A stretch of DNA of 64,000 nt, taken from NCBI RefSeq assembly GCF_038051945.1, contig NZ_CP150302.1:558001-622000 (forward strand), written 5' to 3'. The stretch comes from Paenibacillus sp. FSL H3-0469. Lineage in GTDB: Bacteria > Bacillota > Bacilli > Paenibacillales > Paenibacillaceae. Positions 29,696 to 38,477 of the stretch are shown one piece after another (within the stretch, counting starts at the first letter, position 1; each line of letters starts with the position of its first letter). Both the position numbers and the translations under genes were made by a program. The notes below the pieces were generated by a model. It was not told the DNA's origin and ran no database searches. It saw only the letters and a program-made list of their open reading frames with translations.

Positions 29696-32600
29696 ATGAA
29701 AGCGGTTAATTCAGCCCGGAAAGAACAGAAGTGGTCCAGAACAAATGTCAAAGCTCTGCTGCTCAGCCTCGTGATCCTGCTCATGCTGCCTCAGTTGGGA
29801 GGGGGCGCTGCGGCGGAAGAGTCGGGGCCGATTATGCCGGAGCCGGTAGTGGCTGCACAAGGAGGAACGAACGTGACGGATTTCTACAATGTCATCATGC
29901 AGACCGGGGCCGATCCCTGGGTATACAAGCACACGGACGGCTATTATTACAACACCTTTGTCAATGCCAGCGGAGTGATGGTCCGCAGATCGAAGACTAT
30001 TACCGGCATTGAAGCAGGCGAACGGAGTCTGGCTTGGTCGCCCGTTAAAGGAACCATGTACAGCTCCAATGTGTGGGCGCCGGAGATGCATTATCTCAAG
30101 GATACGGACGGTCAGTACAAATGGTATATTTACTTCGCAGCCGATAACGGAACCAACGCCAACCACCGGATGTATGTGCTGGAGAATGCCAGTGCCGATC
30201 CGATGAGCGGAAGCTGGACCTTCAAAGGCAAGATTACCGATGCCACGGACCGCTGGGCGATTGACGGCACTGTGCTGACGATCGGTGACCAGCACTACTT
30301 CATCTGGTCCGGCTGGGAGGACACCGATGGCAGCTTTCAGAATCTGTACATCGCCAGAATGAGCAATCCATGGACGATCAGCTCGCAGCGCGTGCTCCTG
30401 TCCACACCGGAGTATGACTGGGAGACCTCCCCCGGCCGGATTAATGAAGGCCCGCAGATTACGATCAAGGGGAACAAGATCAATCTGGTGTACTCCGCCA
30501 ACGGAAGCTGGACAGACAGCTATAGTCTCGGATTAATCACAGCCGGCACCAGTGCCGATCTGATGAATCCCGCTTCCTGGACCAAGCGTAATCAGCCGAT
30601 CTTCGCAAGCGCGAACGGTATCTATGGCCCGGGCCATCACAGTATCGTGACTTCACCGGACGGTACTGAGGACTGGATCATCTACCACTCCGCCCGCTGG
30701 CCGGGCTCAGGCTGGACCCGCAATGTCCGCGCGCAGAAGTTCTCCTGGAACACAGACAACACGCCGAACCTGGGAGAGCCTGTGAATCCGAACAGTCCGA
30801 TAGCAATCCCATCAGGCGAGCCGGCCCGAATTCGTTATGAAGCCGAACAAGCACTGCTTGTAAAAGATCCGGCTGGCGCTTCATCCCCAGCGGTCCGGCG
30901 CGAAAGCTCCGCCTCCGGCGGGATGAAGATTACCAACCTCGCGAACACCTTCGACTATGCCCAGTTCAATGTCAATGTGCCGGAAGCGGGCTTCTATGTG
31001 CTGTCCGTGCGTAACAGCAACGGCTCAGCGAATGCGGGGGATGCCTCTCATATCCTGTCGGTCAACGGCGGGCCCGGAGCGTCGATGAATATCGTCTATT
31101 CCGGCGCGAACCGCTGGGGAGCCTCTACGGCGAAAATCTATCTTCAGCAGGGAGACAATGTTCTCCGCTTCTTCAAGGGGAACAATCTGGCGGACATCGA
31201 CAGCCTGGATGTATCTCGGCTGAATACCTCGGAGCTGCTGTTCGGGGCTCCCGGATATACGCTGGGACTTAACGAGACCCGCAGCCTGCCCCTCTATACA
31301 GTAACTGGAACTACCTATTCTACTGTCACGGCAGGCGTGGTCCTGACCTCGTCTGATACGAATGTAGCCGTGATTCAAGCAGGGAATCAGGTGAAGGCCG
31401 CCGGGGCAGGAAGTGCAACCATTACCGCCTCCTATAACGGCAAAACCGCAACCGCTGCAGTTAACGTCAAAGCTGATCCGAAAACAGTGCAGTCCTTGGC
31501 GCTCAGCGGTCTGGAGCCTGTGCTGATCAGCGGCCAGACCTCCTCACCGCTGCAGGCAACAGCACTTTACAACAATTATGAAGTTCAGGATGTAACCGCG
31601 AGTGCGCAGTACACCAGCAGCAATCCGGGAGTGGCGGCCATCGATCCGGCAACCCATACAGTAAATGCTGTTCAACCGGGTACGGCTCTGATTACAGCCT
31701 CAACCGGGGGCAAGCAAGCCACCTACAGCATAACGGTCATTGCCGCTTCAGATGCCGTTCAGGTCACTACAACTATGAAGACACCTTCAGGCGTGGTTCC
31801 CGCGCTTCCGGGCGTTGTGAATGCTGTCTACCACAACCAGACCGTTCAGGCCCAGGTGACTGACAGCGAGACGGCAGGGCTGGACTTCAGTACCATTGGC
31901 ACGGTTCAGATTCCTGTGACCCTCAAGATAGGCGGGGAGGAGTTCTCTTCCACGATTTCTGTAGAGGTTGTGCCGGGCTATGGCCTGGATGAGATCGTGA
32001 ATCAGCTTCGCAGCAAGCTGGCTAATAACTCCTATCCGCTTGGGAACGGGGCAGGCAATTATAGCGCAGCCAAGTATGCTGACTTCGTTGCCGCCGTGGA
32101 TCATGCAGAGGCGTTGGCGGGCAATGCGGAATTGACGCAGGCGCAGTTTAATGCTGAGCTGAATGCACTTGCTAATGCGGAAGCCGCCCTGCTGAATTCG
32201 CTGAATACCACACAGAACGGTATAACGTATAAGGCATACCGTGATTTCTCCGGCGATACGGCAGGCAAATACCCTTATGGCATTACAACGCAGGATCTGA
32301 CGAATGGCGCCGCCGCTGTGGTTCAGGAGGAAGCAGGTAATAAATTCCTGCGGCTAACCACGACCGCGGTATCAGGCAAAGCCAACCTTTTCCTGCCTTA
32401 TCTTGGGGAGGTTAGTGCTGAGGGGAATGAGCGCATCGTCATCGAATACCGTGTCCGGTTAAACAGCAACTTCCAGTATGCCAACGGCGCAATGGTAAGA
32501 AATGATAGCGGGACCGGCAACTACTCAATGGTGACAGCGTTTGATTCCGGTAAAATCCTGGTGCAAAATGGCGGCTCCAACAAGGTCAAGGTGAGAGACT

Positions 32601-32818
32601 TTACGCTGGGCACATGGTATGCCATCAAAATGGTCGCCAACTGGGACGCCAAGACCTACAGCGTCTATATCAACAATGAAACCGTTCCGGCTGCAACAGA
32701 TTTCGCCTTCCGCCATACTGGCGGCAGCACATTGACCGGACAGCTGTTCGGCGTTGACGGCTACGCGAACGCGTCTATCGATTTCGACGACTTCAAGGTC
32801 AGTGTTACCGGAGATTAA
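29696..32818 (+). CDS. Secreted multidomain GH43 arabinosidase/xylosidase-type enzyme
   Basis: 1040-aa exported protein. Signal peptide (NVKALLLSLVILLMLPQL, cleaved near GGAAA), GH43 five-bladed propeller (about 55-365) with the expected catalytic triad D73 (ADPWVYK), D190 (AIDGTVL) and E251 (INEGPQ), a CBM6/35-like module (about 377-510), two Big_2-type Ig domains (about 513-680), a short helical segment (about 765-835) and a C-terminal LamG-like fold (about 842-1040). It should release arabinose or arabino-oligosaccharides from plant polysaccharides at the cell surface. ATG 29696 is chosen for its AAGGAG site; the frame open from 29648 adds a charged non-signal leader. A GH127-like enzyme follows 20 bp later, probably in the same operon. 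Confidence 0.88.
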   Translation: MKAVNSARKEQKWSRTNVKALLLSLVILLMLPQLGGGAAAEESGPIMPEPVVAAQGGTNVTDFYNVIMQTGADPWVYKHTDGYYYNTFVNASGVMVRRSKTITGIEAGERSLAWSPVKGTMYSSNVWAPEMHYLKDTDGQYKWYIYFAADNGTNANHRMYVLENASADPMSGSWTFKGKITDATDRWAIDGTVLTIGDQHYFIWSGWEDTDGSFQNLYIARMSNPWTISSQRVLLSTPEYDWETSPGRINEGPQITIKGNKINLVYSANGSWTDSYSLGLITAGTSADLMNPASWTKRNQPIFASANGIYGPGHHSIVTSPDGTEDWIIYHSARWPGSGWTRNVRAQKFSWNTDNTPNLGEPVNPNSPIAIPSGEPARIRYEAEQALLVKDPAGASSPAVRRESSASGGMKITNLANTFDYAQFNVNVPEAGFYVLSVRNSNGSANAGDASHILSVNGGPGASMNIVYSGANRWGASTAKIYLQQGDNVLRFFKGNNLADIDSLDVSRLNTSELLFGAPGYTLGLNETRSLPLYTVTGTTYSTVTAGVVLTSSDTNVAVIQAGNQVKAAGAGSATITASYNGKTATAAVNVKADPKTVQSLALSGLEPVLISGQTSSPLQATALYNNYEVQDVTASAQYTSSNPGVAAIDPATHTVNAVQPGTALITASTGGKQATYSITVIAASDAVQVTTTMKTPSGVVPALPGVVNAVYHNQTVQAQVTDSETAGLDFSTIGTVQIPVTLKIGGEEFSSTISVEVVPGYGLDEIVNQLRSKLANNSYPLGNGAGNYSAAKYADFVAAVDHAEALAGNAELTQAQFNAELNALANAEAALLNSLNTTQNGITYKAYRDFSGDTAGKYPYGITTQDLTNGAAAVVQEEAGNKFLRLTTTAVSGKANLFLPYLGEVSAEGNERIVIEYRVRLNSNFQYANGAMVRNDSGTGNYSMVTAFDSGKILVQNGGSNKVKVRDFTLGTWYAIKMVANWDAKTYSVYINNETVPAATDFAFRHTGGSTLTGQLFGVDGYANASIDFDDFKVSVTGD

Positions 32819-32838
32819 GCAGCGGAGGGATAGACAAC

Positions 32839-34551
32839 ATGGCAAGTCAAGCTTACGAAAAGTTCACGCCGTTACTGAATGCCAAGCTCGTTCTGGGTTA
32901 TCTGACCTCTATGGTGGATGCGCAGGAAGATAATCTGCCCTATTGGCTTGTACTGCCGCATAAGAAGCCTGCTGAGGCTGCCCACTGCCGGGTGGACGAT
33001 GCGGAGCTGGTTGGCTCCTGGTATGAGGCTATAGATGCGGTGCGCAAAATGCTAAAGACGGGGGAAGGCGCTGCGGTGCAGCAATCCTTTTACCGTCATC
33101 TGATGAAGTCGTGGGGGGAGCACGGCCTGCGCTTTCATGAGCCTTATCCGTGGACGCATACGAATCATAGCTCTTTTCACGAGATGGGCTATATTCTTCC
33201 CGCGCTGAACCGGATGCTGGAGAATGATCCCGGGGATGAGGAGGCGGAGAGCAGAGCGGCCGGGCTGGTCAGGGGAATGCGCTCCCTGGTGATCGGGCGG
33301 ACGGTCCGAACATTCTGGTCGGGGGATTATGAGGAGCAGGAGCCTCTGTACGAATTCCCGAATGATGTGTATTTGAAGGACGGCGGCTTCGATCTGTCCA
33401 GGCATACCGGGCGGGGGGAGCAGGCGATCCGCAATGCCATTGTTCTTCATTCTCTGGTGCGCAGATATGAGATTACCGGAGATGAGGCGGCACTTGATCT
33501 CGCAACGGGTCTCGCCAACCACCTGCTTGGACCTTCACGCTATTTCAACTATAAGATGGAATTCTTCGGACATGTCCATTCCGCAGGCTGGGTAGCTTCC
33601 GGTCTGGTACGTCTGGGCCGGGTAACTGGCAAGGAGCGGTATATTACCGCAGGCAAAGGAATCTATGATTATATCCGCAGCCTGTCTTCCTCCTTCGGTT
33701 GGGTGCCGGAATATGCCCAGTGGCATCCGCCGCATGAGGAGCATTGCGAAACCTGCTGCATCAAGGACATGATCGAATGTGCAAATGAGCTGATTCTGGC
33801 CGGGTATGAGGAATATTGGGAGGATATGACCCTGTATGCGCGGAACCAGCTGGTGGAAAATCAGCTAAAGGTATCTTCCTACGTGGTCACAGACAACGCC
33901 CGGCCTGACGAAGCAGGCATAACCTACAGGGAGATTGATACAAGAATGATCGGGGGCTTCACCGGAGGCTCGCTCGTGAATTCCATGTCGTTATCCAAGT
34001 TCCGCTCCATTGCGGGCTGCTGCGTCGGCATGGCTCCGGTAGCTCTGGAGATCATATGGAATCGGGCGGTGGAATTCCAGAATGGCACAGTATTCGTTAA
34101 CATGCCGGTGGATAAGGAGACGGACGAGGCTGCCGTCACCATGAGCTATCCCGATCTGGGATATATGTCCATTACAGCCAAGCAGCCGTGTAATGTTGCG
34201 GTACGGGTCTATGACTGGATGGGGACGGACCTCACCGTTAGGTTAAATGGAGCCGTATGTGCAGCCGCACGGGAAGGAAATCTGCTTGTGATCCGCAGTG
34301 TTGGAGCAGGGGATACGGTAGAGCTTACGCATCCGCTGGAGACGGTGGTGGTGAAGGAGACGGTGCGCGGCGAGGAATACAAGGTCTCCTGGCGAGGATG
34401 TGATGTCGTGGATATCGCTCCCCGGGGAGAGCACTTGCGGCTGTATCAGCGGGATCTGCGCATCCCGAAAGTGTATCCCACGCCGGAAGATGTTCACTTC
34501 ACCGGAGCGGCCAATTACGGTCCCACCCAGCAGGCGCAGGGGAGCAAATAA
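32839..34551 (+). CDS. GH127-like beta-L-arabinofuranosidase family protein
   Basis: 570-aa protein without a signal peptide, so cytosolic. It shows an (alpha/alpha)6 barrel pattern with the zinc/nucleophile residues of GH127: E304-T-C306 (HCETCC) and the vicinal pair C394-C395 (GCCVG), which correspond to the E338/C340 and C417/C418 of the Bifidobacterium enzyme HypBA1, where one Cys is the nucleophile. The rest diverges from classical GH127, so another sugar or GH146-like specificity is possible. It lies 20 bp downstream of the secreted GH43 gene, with GGAGGG before the ATG; the two probably act in series on arabinan-derived sugars. Strong terminator after it. Confidence 0.75.
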   Translation: MASQAYEKFTPLLNAKLVLGYLTSMVDAQEDNLPYWLVLPHKKPAEAAHCRVDDAELVGSWYEAIDAVRKMLKTGEGAAVQQSFYRHLMKSWGEHGLRFHEPYPWTHTNHSSFHEMGYILPALNRMLENDPGDEEAESRAAGLVRGMRSLVIGRTVRTFWSGDYEEQEPLYEFPNDVYLKDGGFDLSRHTGRGEQAIRNAIVLHSLVRRYEITGDEAALDLATGLANHLLGPSRYFNYKMEFFGHVHSAGWVASGLVRLGRVTGKERYITAGKGIYDYIRSLSSSFGWVPEYAQWHPPHEEHCETCCIKDMIECANELILAGYEEYWEDMTLYARNQLVENQLKVSSYVVTDNARPDEAGITYREIDTRMIGGFTGGSLVNSMSLSKFRSIAGCCVGMAPVALEIIWNRAVEFQNGTVFVNMPVDKETDEAAVTMSYPDLGYMSITAKQPCNVAVRVYDWMGTDLTVRLNGAVCAAAREGNLLVIRSVGAGDTVELTHPLETVVVKETVRGEEYKVSWRGCDVVDIAPRGEHLRLYQRDLRIPKVYPTPEDVHFTGAANYGPTQQAQGSK

Positions 34552-34614
34552 CTTCAGCACTGAAGCAATAAGCCGGTAAGTGAAATATATGCCACAACTA
34601 AGCCGTAATTGAAA

Positions 34615-34651
34615 AACCGCACCCCGCAGGCATCGCTTGCGGGGTGCGGTT
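34615..34651. terminator. Strong terminator after the GH127-like gene
   Basis: Fourteen-base-pair perfect stem AACCGCACCCCGCA / TGCGGGGTGCGGTT between convergent genes; usable in both directions. Confidence 0.85.
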
Positions 34652-34731
34652 CGTTTGCGCGTTGGAAGAGAATACGAACTAAGCCGCTAAAGAGGTATTC
34701 CTTCAATACTGGGAAGATTGCAGCCATACGC

Positions 34732-35886
34732 CTACTTGTTATTTGTCTTCCTGATCAGCTCCACGCCATCATATGCCAGACTGTCCACACTTGCCGCCTT
34801 CTGCCGGAGGTAATGATCCAAAAAGGTCTTCGTATAGTCTGTAACCAGATTTCGCATCTCCATCGCATCCCGTTCGCCTCTGAGTTCCTCACTAACACCG
34901 GTAAAAACGATGTCACAGTAATCTAAGTGCGCCACACGATCAACTGAGAAATAATAGGTCTCTCTGCTATTGTTAGCGCCAATGACCGCATTCATGTTGT
35001 AGTTGGGTTCACGATACAGCAGCAGGAAGGGCGTCTTAAGGTCACTGTCGAGGAGACCGAATGCACCGCTGTCTAAGCCAATCCCGCAGGTGAACCGGCC
35101 GTCGTCCCGGCAGACCATCGCCGTCGTAAGCCCTCCATACGAATGTCCGACGATGCCCAGGCCGGTGTCAACACGCAATCTGCCTTTAAAGATAGAATCC
35201 AGCTCTCCAGCGTCCAGCTTGTACAGATAATCGGCTACAAAACGTACATCTTCTGCCTGTAATTCACTATACTCAGTTACCTTGTCAATTACCGGGAGTG
35301 CAAGCACGTTACGGCACATCTGAACGGCAGTTTCATCGTCAGGGTGCAGTTCCATCGTACCTGCCAGCGCCTGCATCTCAGGATCTTCAGACAACGCTAT
35401 GATGGCTTCCGAGAAACCCTTGGATACATTATAGAGACGCCCGTCTTTACGCTTATACATTGTGCTATCCGGATGCCCGATGCTGACCACAACGTATCCC
35501 AAGCTGGCCAAGTCCGTACAGAGTACCGTCCCCCATTCCGGAGAACCGCCCCCGCCGCAGACATAGAATAACACCGGATAGCGCTTTTCCTTCCCGGATA
35601 GAGCAATGTTGTCGTAACACCGGGTCTTGAACTCTATAGAGAAAAAATCGCTCGTAACATACCCGGTGACCAGCGGCTGATCCTGTAACATCCCGTAGAC
35701 TTCAGGAAACATGTATGCTGATGTAGCCTTATCTTCGCTGCTATCAGACGGATAGTAGACGAACGCCGTCAATTCTCTTGTGGAATGATCCGCTGCCGTA
35801 TACTCCAGATCCATCTGAGTCCGGCCAACAGTATAGCTGCCAATAGGTGCTGGAAAAACCTCATAAGTTTTCATATGCTTGTTCAT
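34732..35886 (-). CDS. Alpha/beta hydrolase, platelet-activating factor acetylhydrolase-like
   Basis: 384-aa cytosolic esterase/lipase-type protein. Nucleophile elbow GHSYGG with S249, oxyanion region YVCGGGGSPEWG, a later Asp-bearing strand (GLDSGAFG) and a C-terminal His (VAHLDYCD) fit the PAF-AH isoform II family. Bacterial members hydrolyse short esters or polyester-like compounds; the natural substrate here is unknown. It starts 6 bp after the end of a TetR regulator gene, with its AAAGGAG site within or next to that gene's end, so the pair is an operon and the hydrolase substrate or product may be the TetR ligand. Confidence 0.75.
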   Translation of the reverse strand: MNKHMKTYEVFPAPIGSYTVGRTQMDLEYTAADHSTRELTAFVYYPSDSSEDKATSAYMFPEVYGMLQDQPLVTGYVTSDFFSIEFKTRCYDNIALSGKEKRYPVLFYVCGGGGSPEWGTVLCTDLASLGYVVVSIGHPDSTMYKRKDGRLYNVSKGFSEAIIALSEDPEMQALAGTMELHPDDETAVQMCRNVLALPVIDKVTEYSELQAEDVRFVADYLYKLDAGELDSIFKGRLRVDTGLGIVGHSYGGLTTAMVCRDDGRFTCGIGLDSGAFGLLDSDLKTPFLLLYREPNYNMNAVIGANNSRETYYFSVDRVAHLDYCDIVFTGVSEELRGERDAMEMRNLVTDYTKTFLDHYLRQKAASVDSLAYDGVELIRKTNNK

Positions 35887-35892
35887 ACACTT

Positions 35893-36552
35893 CTACTCCT
35901 TTGCTTTTTTAATATCGCTAACCAGCTCGGAATATTTATGATCTTCAAGCAGACCATGACCCATAAAGTCAGCAAAGTATTTGCTAAGCTTATGCTGCAT
36001 CTGAGAATCCTTAATCCCGAATTCCCTATAAAACATGACTAAATTAAACTGCATAGATTCAAACATAAATGAAATCAGGTCATCGTCAATATCAGGCCGG
36101 AGATATCCGTCCACCCTCAGCCGCCGTATAATGTCCTTGATCAAGGGGAAGGACTCGCCCTTTAGTACAGTCAGATATACTTTTAGCAAAATGTCCTCGG
36201 GGATGTGTAAAAAAGTCTCAGTAAGCTTGATTTCCAGCGCATTCAGCGGCTCGGCCACAGTGCCATTCACATTACCGAATAAGCCGGTAAGGAAAGACCG
36301 GAATAGGGAATCTTCAGTGCTGTTATTAAAATACGCAGCTTTTTTCCGGGTCACATTACGTATTAAGAGACAATACAGGTCATCTTTGTCTTCAAAATAC
36401 CGGTAGAAGGTTCCGGGGTGCATAGACAAGCTATCCAGAACCATCTTCATCGATATATCCTCATAAAGATGATCCACAAAAAGCTGCATAGCCCTATTTG
36501 ATATTTCCTCGCGTCTGGCTTCATCCAATCGAAAAAACGTATTTTTTGGCAT
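35893..36552 (-). CDS. TetR family transcriptional regulator
   Basis: 219 aa. N-terminal TetR helix-turn-helix (about 10-55; REEISNRAMQLFVDHLYEDI, MHPGTFYRYFEDKDDLY) and a helical ligand/dimer domain. ATG 36552 has AGGAGG 5 nt upstream; the longer frame from 36585 would run over the operator. A 22-bp palindrome just upstream is the likely self-operator. First gene of an operon with the PAF-AH-like hydrolase. Confidence 0.88.
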   Translation of the reverse strand: MPKNTFFRLDEARREEISNRAMQLFVDHLYEDISMKMVLDSLSMHPGTFYRYFEDKDDLYCLLIRNVTRKKAAYFNNSTEDSLFRSFLTGLFGNVNGTVAEPLNALEIKLTETFLHIPEDILLKVYLTVLKGESFPLIKDIIRRLRVDGYLRPDIDDDLISFMFESMQFNLVMFYREFGIKDSQMQHKLSKYFADFMGHGLLEDHKYSELVSDIKKAKE

Positions 36553-36571
36553 CGCTTCCTCCTTTAATACG

Positions 36572-36593
36572 TAGTGTGAACTCATTCACACTA
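36572..36593. promoter_or_regulatory. Operator palindrome of the TetR/hydrolase operon
   Basis: TAGTGTGAA-CTCA-TTCACACTA is a perfect 9-bp inverted repeat with a 4-bp centre, 20 bp upstream of the TetR start. Its position and form are those of a TetR-family binding site. Confidence 0.75.
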
Positions 36594-36646
36594 TATCGAT
36601 AATCAATTCACGTGTCAAATATCCGGGCCGAAACAACGGCATTAAA

Positions 36647-36685
36647 AAACCACAACCCGCAAGTAACTCTTGCGAATTGTGGTTT
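36647..36685 (-). terminator. Terminator of birA
   Basis: AAACCACAA...CGCAAG / CTTGCG...TTGTGGTTT stem-loop, with a T run on the minus strand immediately after the birA stop. Confidence 0.8.
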
Positions 36686-36691
36686 GAGGCG

Positions 36692-37669
36692 TTAGAGCAG
36701 AATACGAACCTCGCCGCTCGACAGATATTCCTCTTCGCCATTCGGATACCGGACCTTCAGGCGGCAGTCATTGTCGATATCAACGGCGGTTGCCGGTTGC
36801 TCTTGATGCTCCTTAACAACCATAATTGTCTCACCCAAGGACATCATGCGCTGGCGGTAATCGGGCAGGAACAGCCGTTCCTTAAGCTGCTCATAATAGC
36901 CCATGAAGCGGTTCAGCACTTCGGCTGTAAGCCGGTTCCGCAAATCCCCTTCGGGATTGCCTGCCTGATAGATCGGGGCTGCAACCTCTGACAGTTCTGC
37001 GGGAAAGCCGCCCGGGGGCAGCGTCACATTGATCCCGATCCCGAGCACAGCATAATCCAGCCACTCGCTCTCCAGAGACAGGGAAGCCTCGGTGAGGATT
37101 CCGCATACCTTTTTTCCGTTCATGAATACGTCATTCACCCATTTAATCTGCGTGCTGAGGCCGGACACACTCTCGATAGCCAGAGCGACCGCAACTGCAG
37201 CAGAGGTAGTCAGAAGCGTTGCATCTGCCGCCGACAGCCGGGGACGCAGCAGGATGCTCATATAGATGCCCGTCCCCGCTGGGGAAAAGAAAGGCCGGCC
37301 TTTCCGGCCCCGCCCGGCGGTCTGCTCCTCCGAGAGAATGACTTTGCCTTCCGCTTCTCCGCCGGAAGCCAGCACCTTCACCAGCTCGTTCGTGGATTCC
37401 ACGCTCTTGAAAACTTCAAGCCGCAGCTTCTGCCCCCTGGCATCCAGATATTTGGCAACTGCGGCGGCGGACAAAATGTCCGTCTGGGGGGAGAGGGAGT
37501 ATCCCTTATTGGTGACGGCCTGAATGGAATAGCCGTCGCTCTGCAGCGCTTTGATGGCCTTCCAGACTGCGCTGCGCGTCACGGATAACCGCCCGGCGAT
37601 ATCCTCGCCGGAGAAGTACTCACCCTTATTGCTGTCCAGTAAGGCCAGGATATGTTCTTTGACTGTCAT
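36692..37669 (-). CDS. birA: Biotin-protein ligase and biotin operon repressor
   Basis: 325-aa bifunctional BirA. N-terminal winged helix-turn-helix (about 3-60; GEDIAGRLSVTRSAVWKAIK) for DNA binding, a central ligase domain with the biotinyl-AMP loop GRGRKGRPFFSPAGTGIY and KWVNDVFMNGKKVCGIL (usual KWPND), and a C-terminal SH3-like domain. It attaches biotin to carboxylases and represses biotin genes when biotin is plentiful. The start at 37669 has GGAGGG upstream; the frame open from 37687 lacks a site. Divergent from bioY, with a BirA operator between them. Confidence 0.9.
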   Translation of the reverse strand: MTVKEHILALLDSNKGEYFSGEDIAGRLSVTRSAVWKAIKALQSDGYSIQAVTNKGYSLSPQTDILSAAAVAKYLDARGQKLRLEVFKSVESTNELVKVLASGGEAEGKVILSEEQTAGRGRKGRPFFSPAGTGIYMSILLRPRLSAADATLLTTSAAVAVALAIESVSGLSTQIKWVNDVFMNGKKVCGILTEASLSLESEWLDYAVLGIGINVTLPPGGFPAELSEVAAPIYQAGNPEGDLRNRLTAEVLNRFMGYYEQLKERLFLPDYRQRMMSLGETIMVVKEHQEQPATAVDIDNDCRLKVRYPNGEEEYLSSGEVRILL

Positions 37670-37792
37670 GCCTATAACCCTCCACAAGTCTAACGTTCCG
37701 AGCTCATCTCTTTAAGTATATTAACATGCTTAGGATCATTAGAAAAATTAAGACTTTACGTTAATTTCTTTAGTGCATCTTACACACCTCTA

Positions 37793-37824
37793 TTGTGAAC
37801 CTAATAATAATTAATGGTTTACAA
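37793..37824. promoter_or_regulatory. BirA operator
   Basis: TTGTGAACC-N14-GGTTTACAA matches the Bacillus BirA box (TTGTTAACC / GGTTAACAA arms). The arms are at 37793-37801 and 37816-37824. The right arm covers the -35 element of the bioY promoter, so bound BirA would block transcription. Confidence 0.85.
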
Positions 37825-37846
37825 TTGAACCATCCTCCACTATAAT
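37818..37846 (+). promoter_or_regulatory. bioY operon promoter
   Basis: TTTACA (37818-37823), 17-bp spacer, TATAAT (37841-37846). Its -35 is inside the BirA operator. A GGACTCCCT / AGGGCGTCC hairpin (37861-37885) follows in the leader. Confidence 0.75.
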
Positions 37847-37919
37847 TCAGCTTGTTGGCTGGACTCCCTAACCGGAAGGGCGTCCAATTCCTGTATCTTA
37901 TCTCGTGGAGGTTATTGAA

Positions 37920-38471
37920 TTGAGAATCAAAGAGTTGGTCTATGCGGCCTTATTCGCCGCGCTTATCGCGGTGCTGGGCTTAATTCCGCCCGTATCCCTC
38001 GGCATTATCCCTGTACCTGTCACTGCCCAGACGCTTGGCGTTATGCTGGCCGGCTGTTTTCTGGGCTGGCGGACAGGCGCGCTCAGCCTGATCATTTTCC
38101 TTATCCTCATTGCGTTAGGCTTGCCGGTATTACCAGGCGGACGCGGCGGGCTGGCTATCCTGGTTGGACCGACAGCAGGCTATCTGTTCAGCTGGCCGCT
38201 TGCGGCCGGACTGATCGGCTGGTTCGCTGAAGCGGTCTGGCCGAAGCTCCGGGCCTGGAAGCTGTTCGCTGTTAATCTGATCTTTGGCGTTCTGCTCGTT
38301 AATCTGATCGGCGCTTCGACCATGGCCTGGATCACGCATACTCCGCTCTGGACCGGACTTGCCGGGTCTGCGGCTTTTCTGCCCGGAGATCTGATCAAGG
38401 CTCTGCTGGCCGCCGTCATCACCATGCAGCTCCGGGCGCTCAGTCCGCTTGAAGACAAGAGAAGGGGATAG
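37920..38471 (+). CDS. bioY: Biotin transporter S component
   Basis: 183-aa membrane protein with six hydrophobic segments and the BioY pattern (VPVTAQTLGVMLAGCFLGWRTGALS; LPVLPGGRGGLAILVGPTAGYL). It is the biotin-binding subunit of an ECF transporter. The start is probably TTG at 37920, 8 nt after GGAGG; the GTG at 37905 lies inside that site. First gene of a BirA-controlled operon that also encodes a complete ECF energising module, and corresponds to B. subtilis yhfU. Confidence 0.9.
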   Translation: MRIKELVYAALFAALIAVLGLIPPVSLGIIPVPVTAQTLGVMLAGCFLGWRTGALSLIIFLILIALGLPVLPGGRGGLAILVGPTAGYLFSWPLAAGLIGWFAEAVWPKLRAWKLFAVNLIFGVLLVNLIGASTMAWITHTPLWTGLAGSAAFLPGDLIKALLAAVITMQLRALSPLEDKRRG

Positions 38472-38477
38472 ACAGCT

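Noticed and set aside
37861..37885. Riboswitch in the bioY leader
   Set aside because: There is only a short hairpin without a T run. The BirA operator already explains control, and no known riboswitch motif is present.
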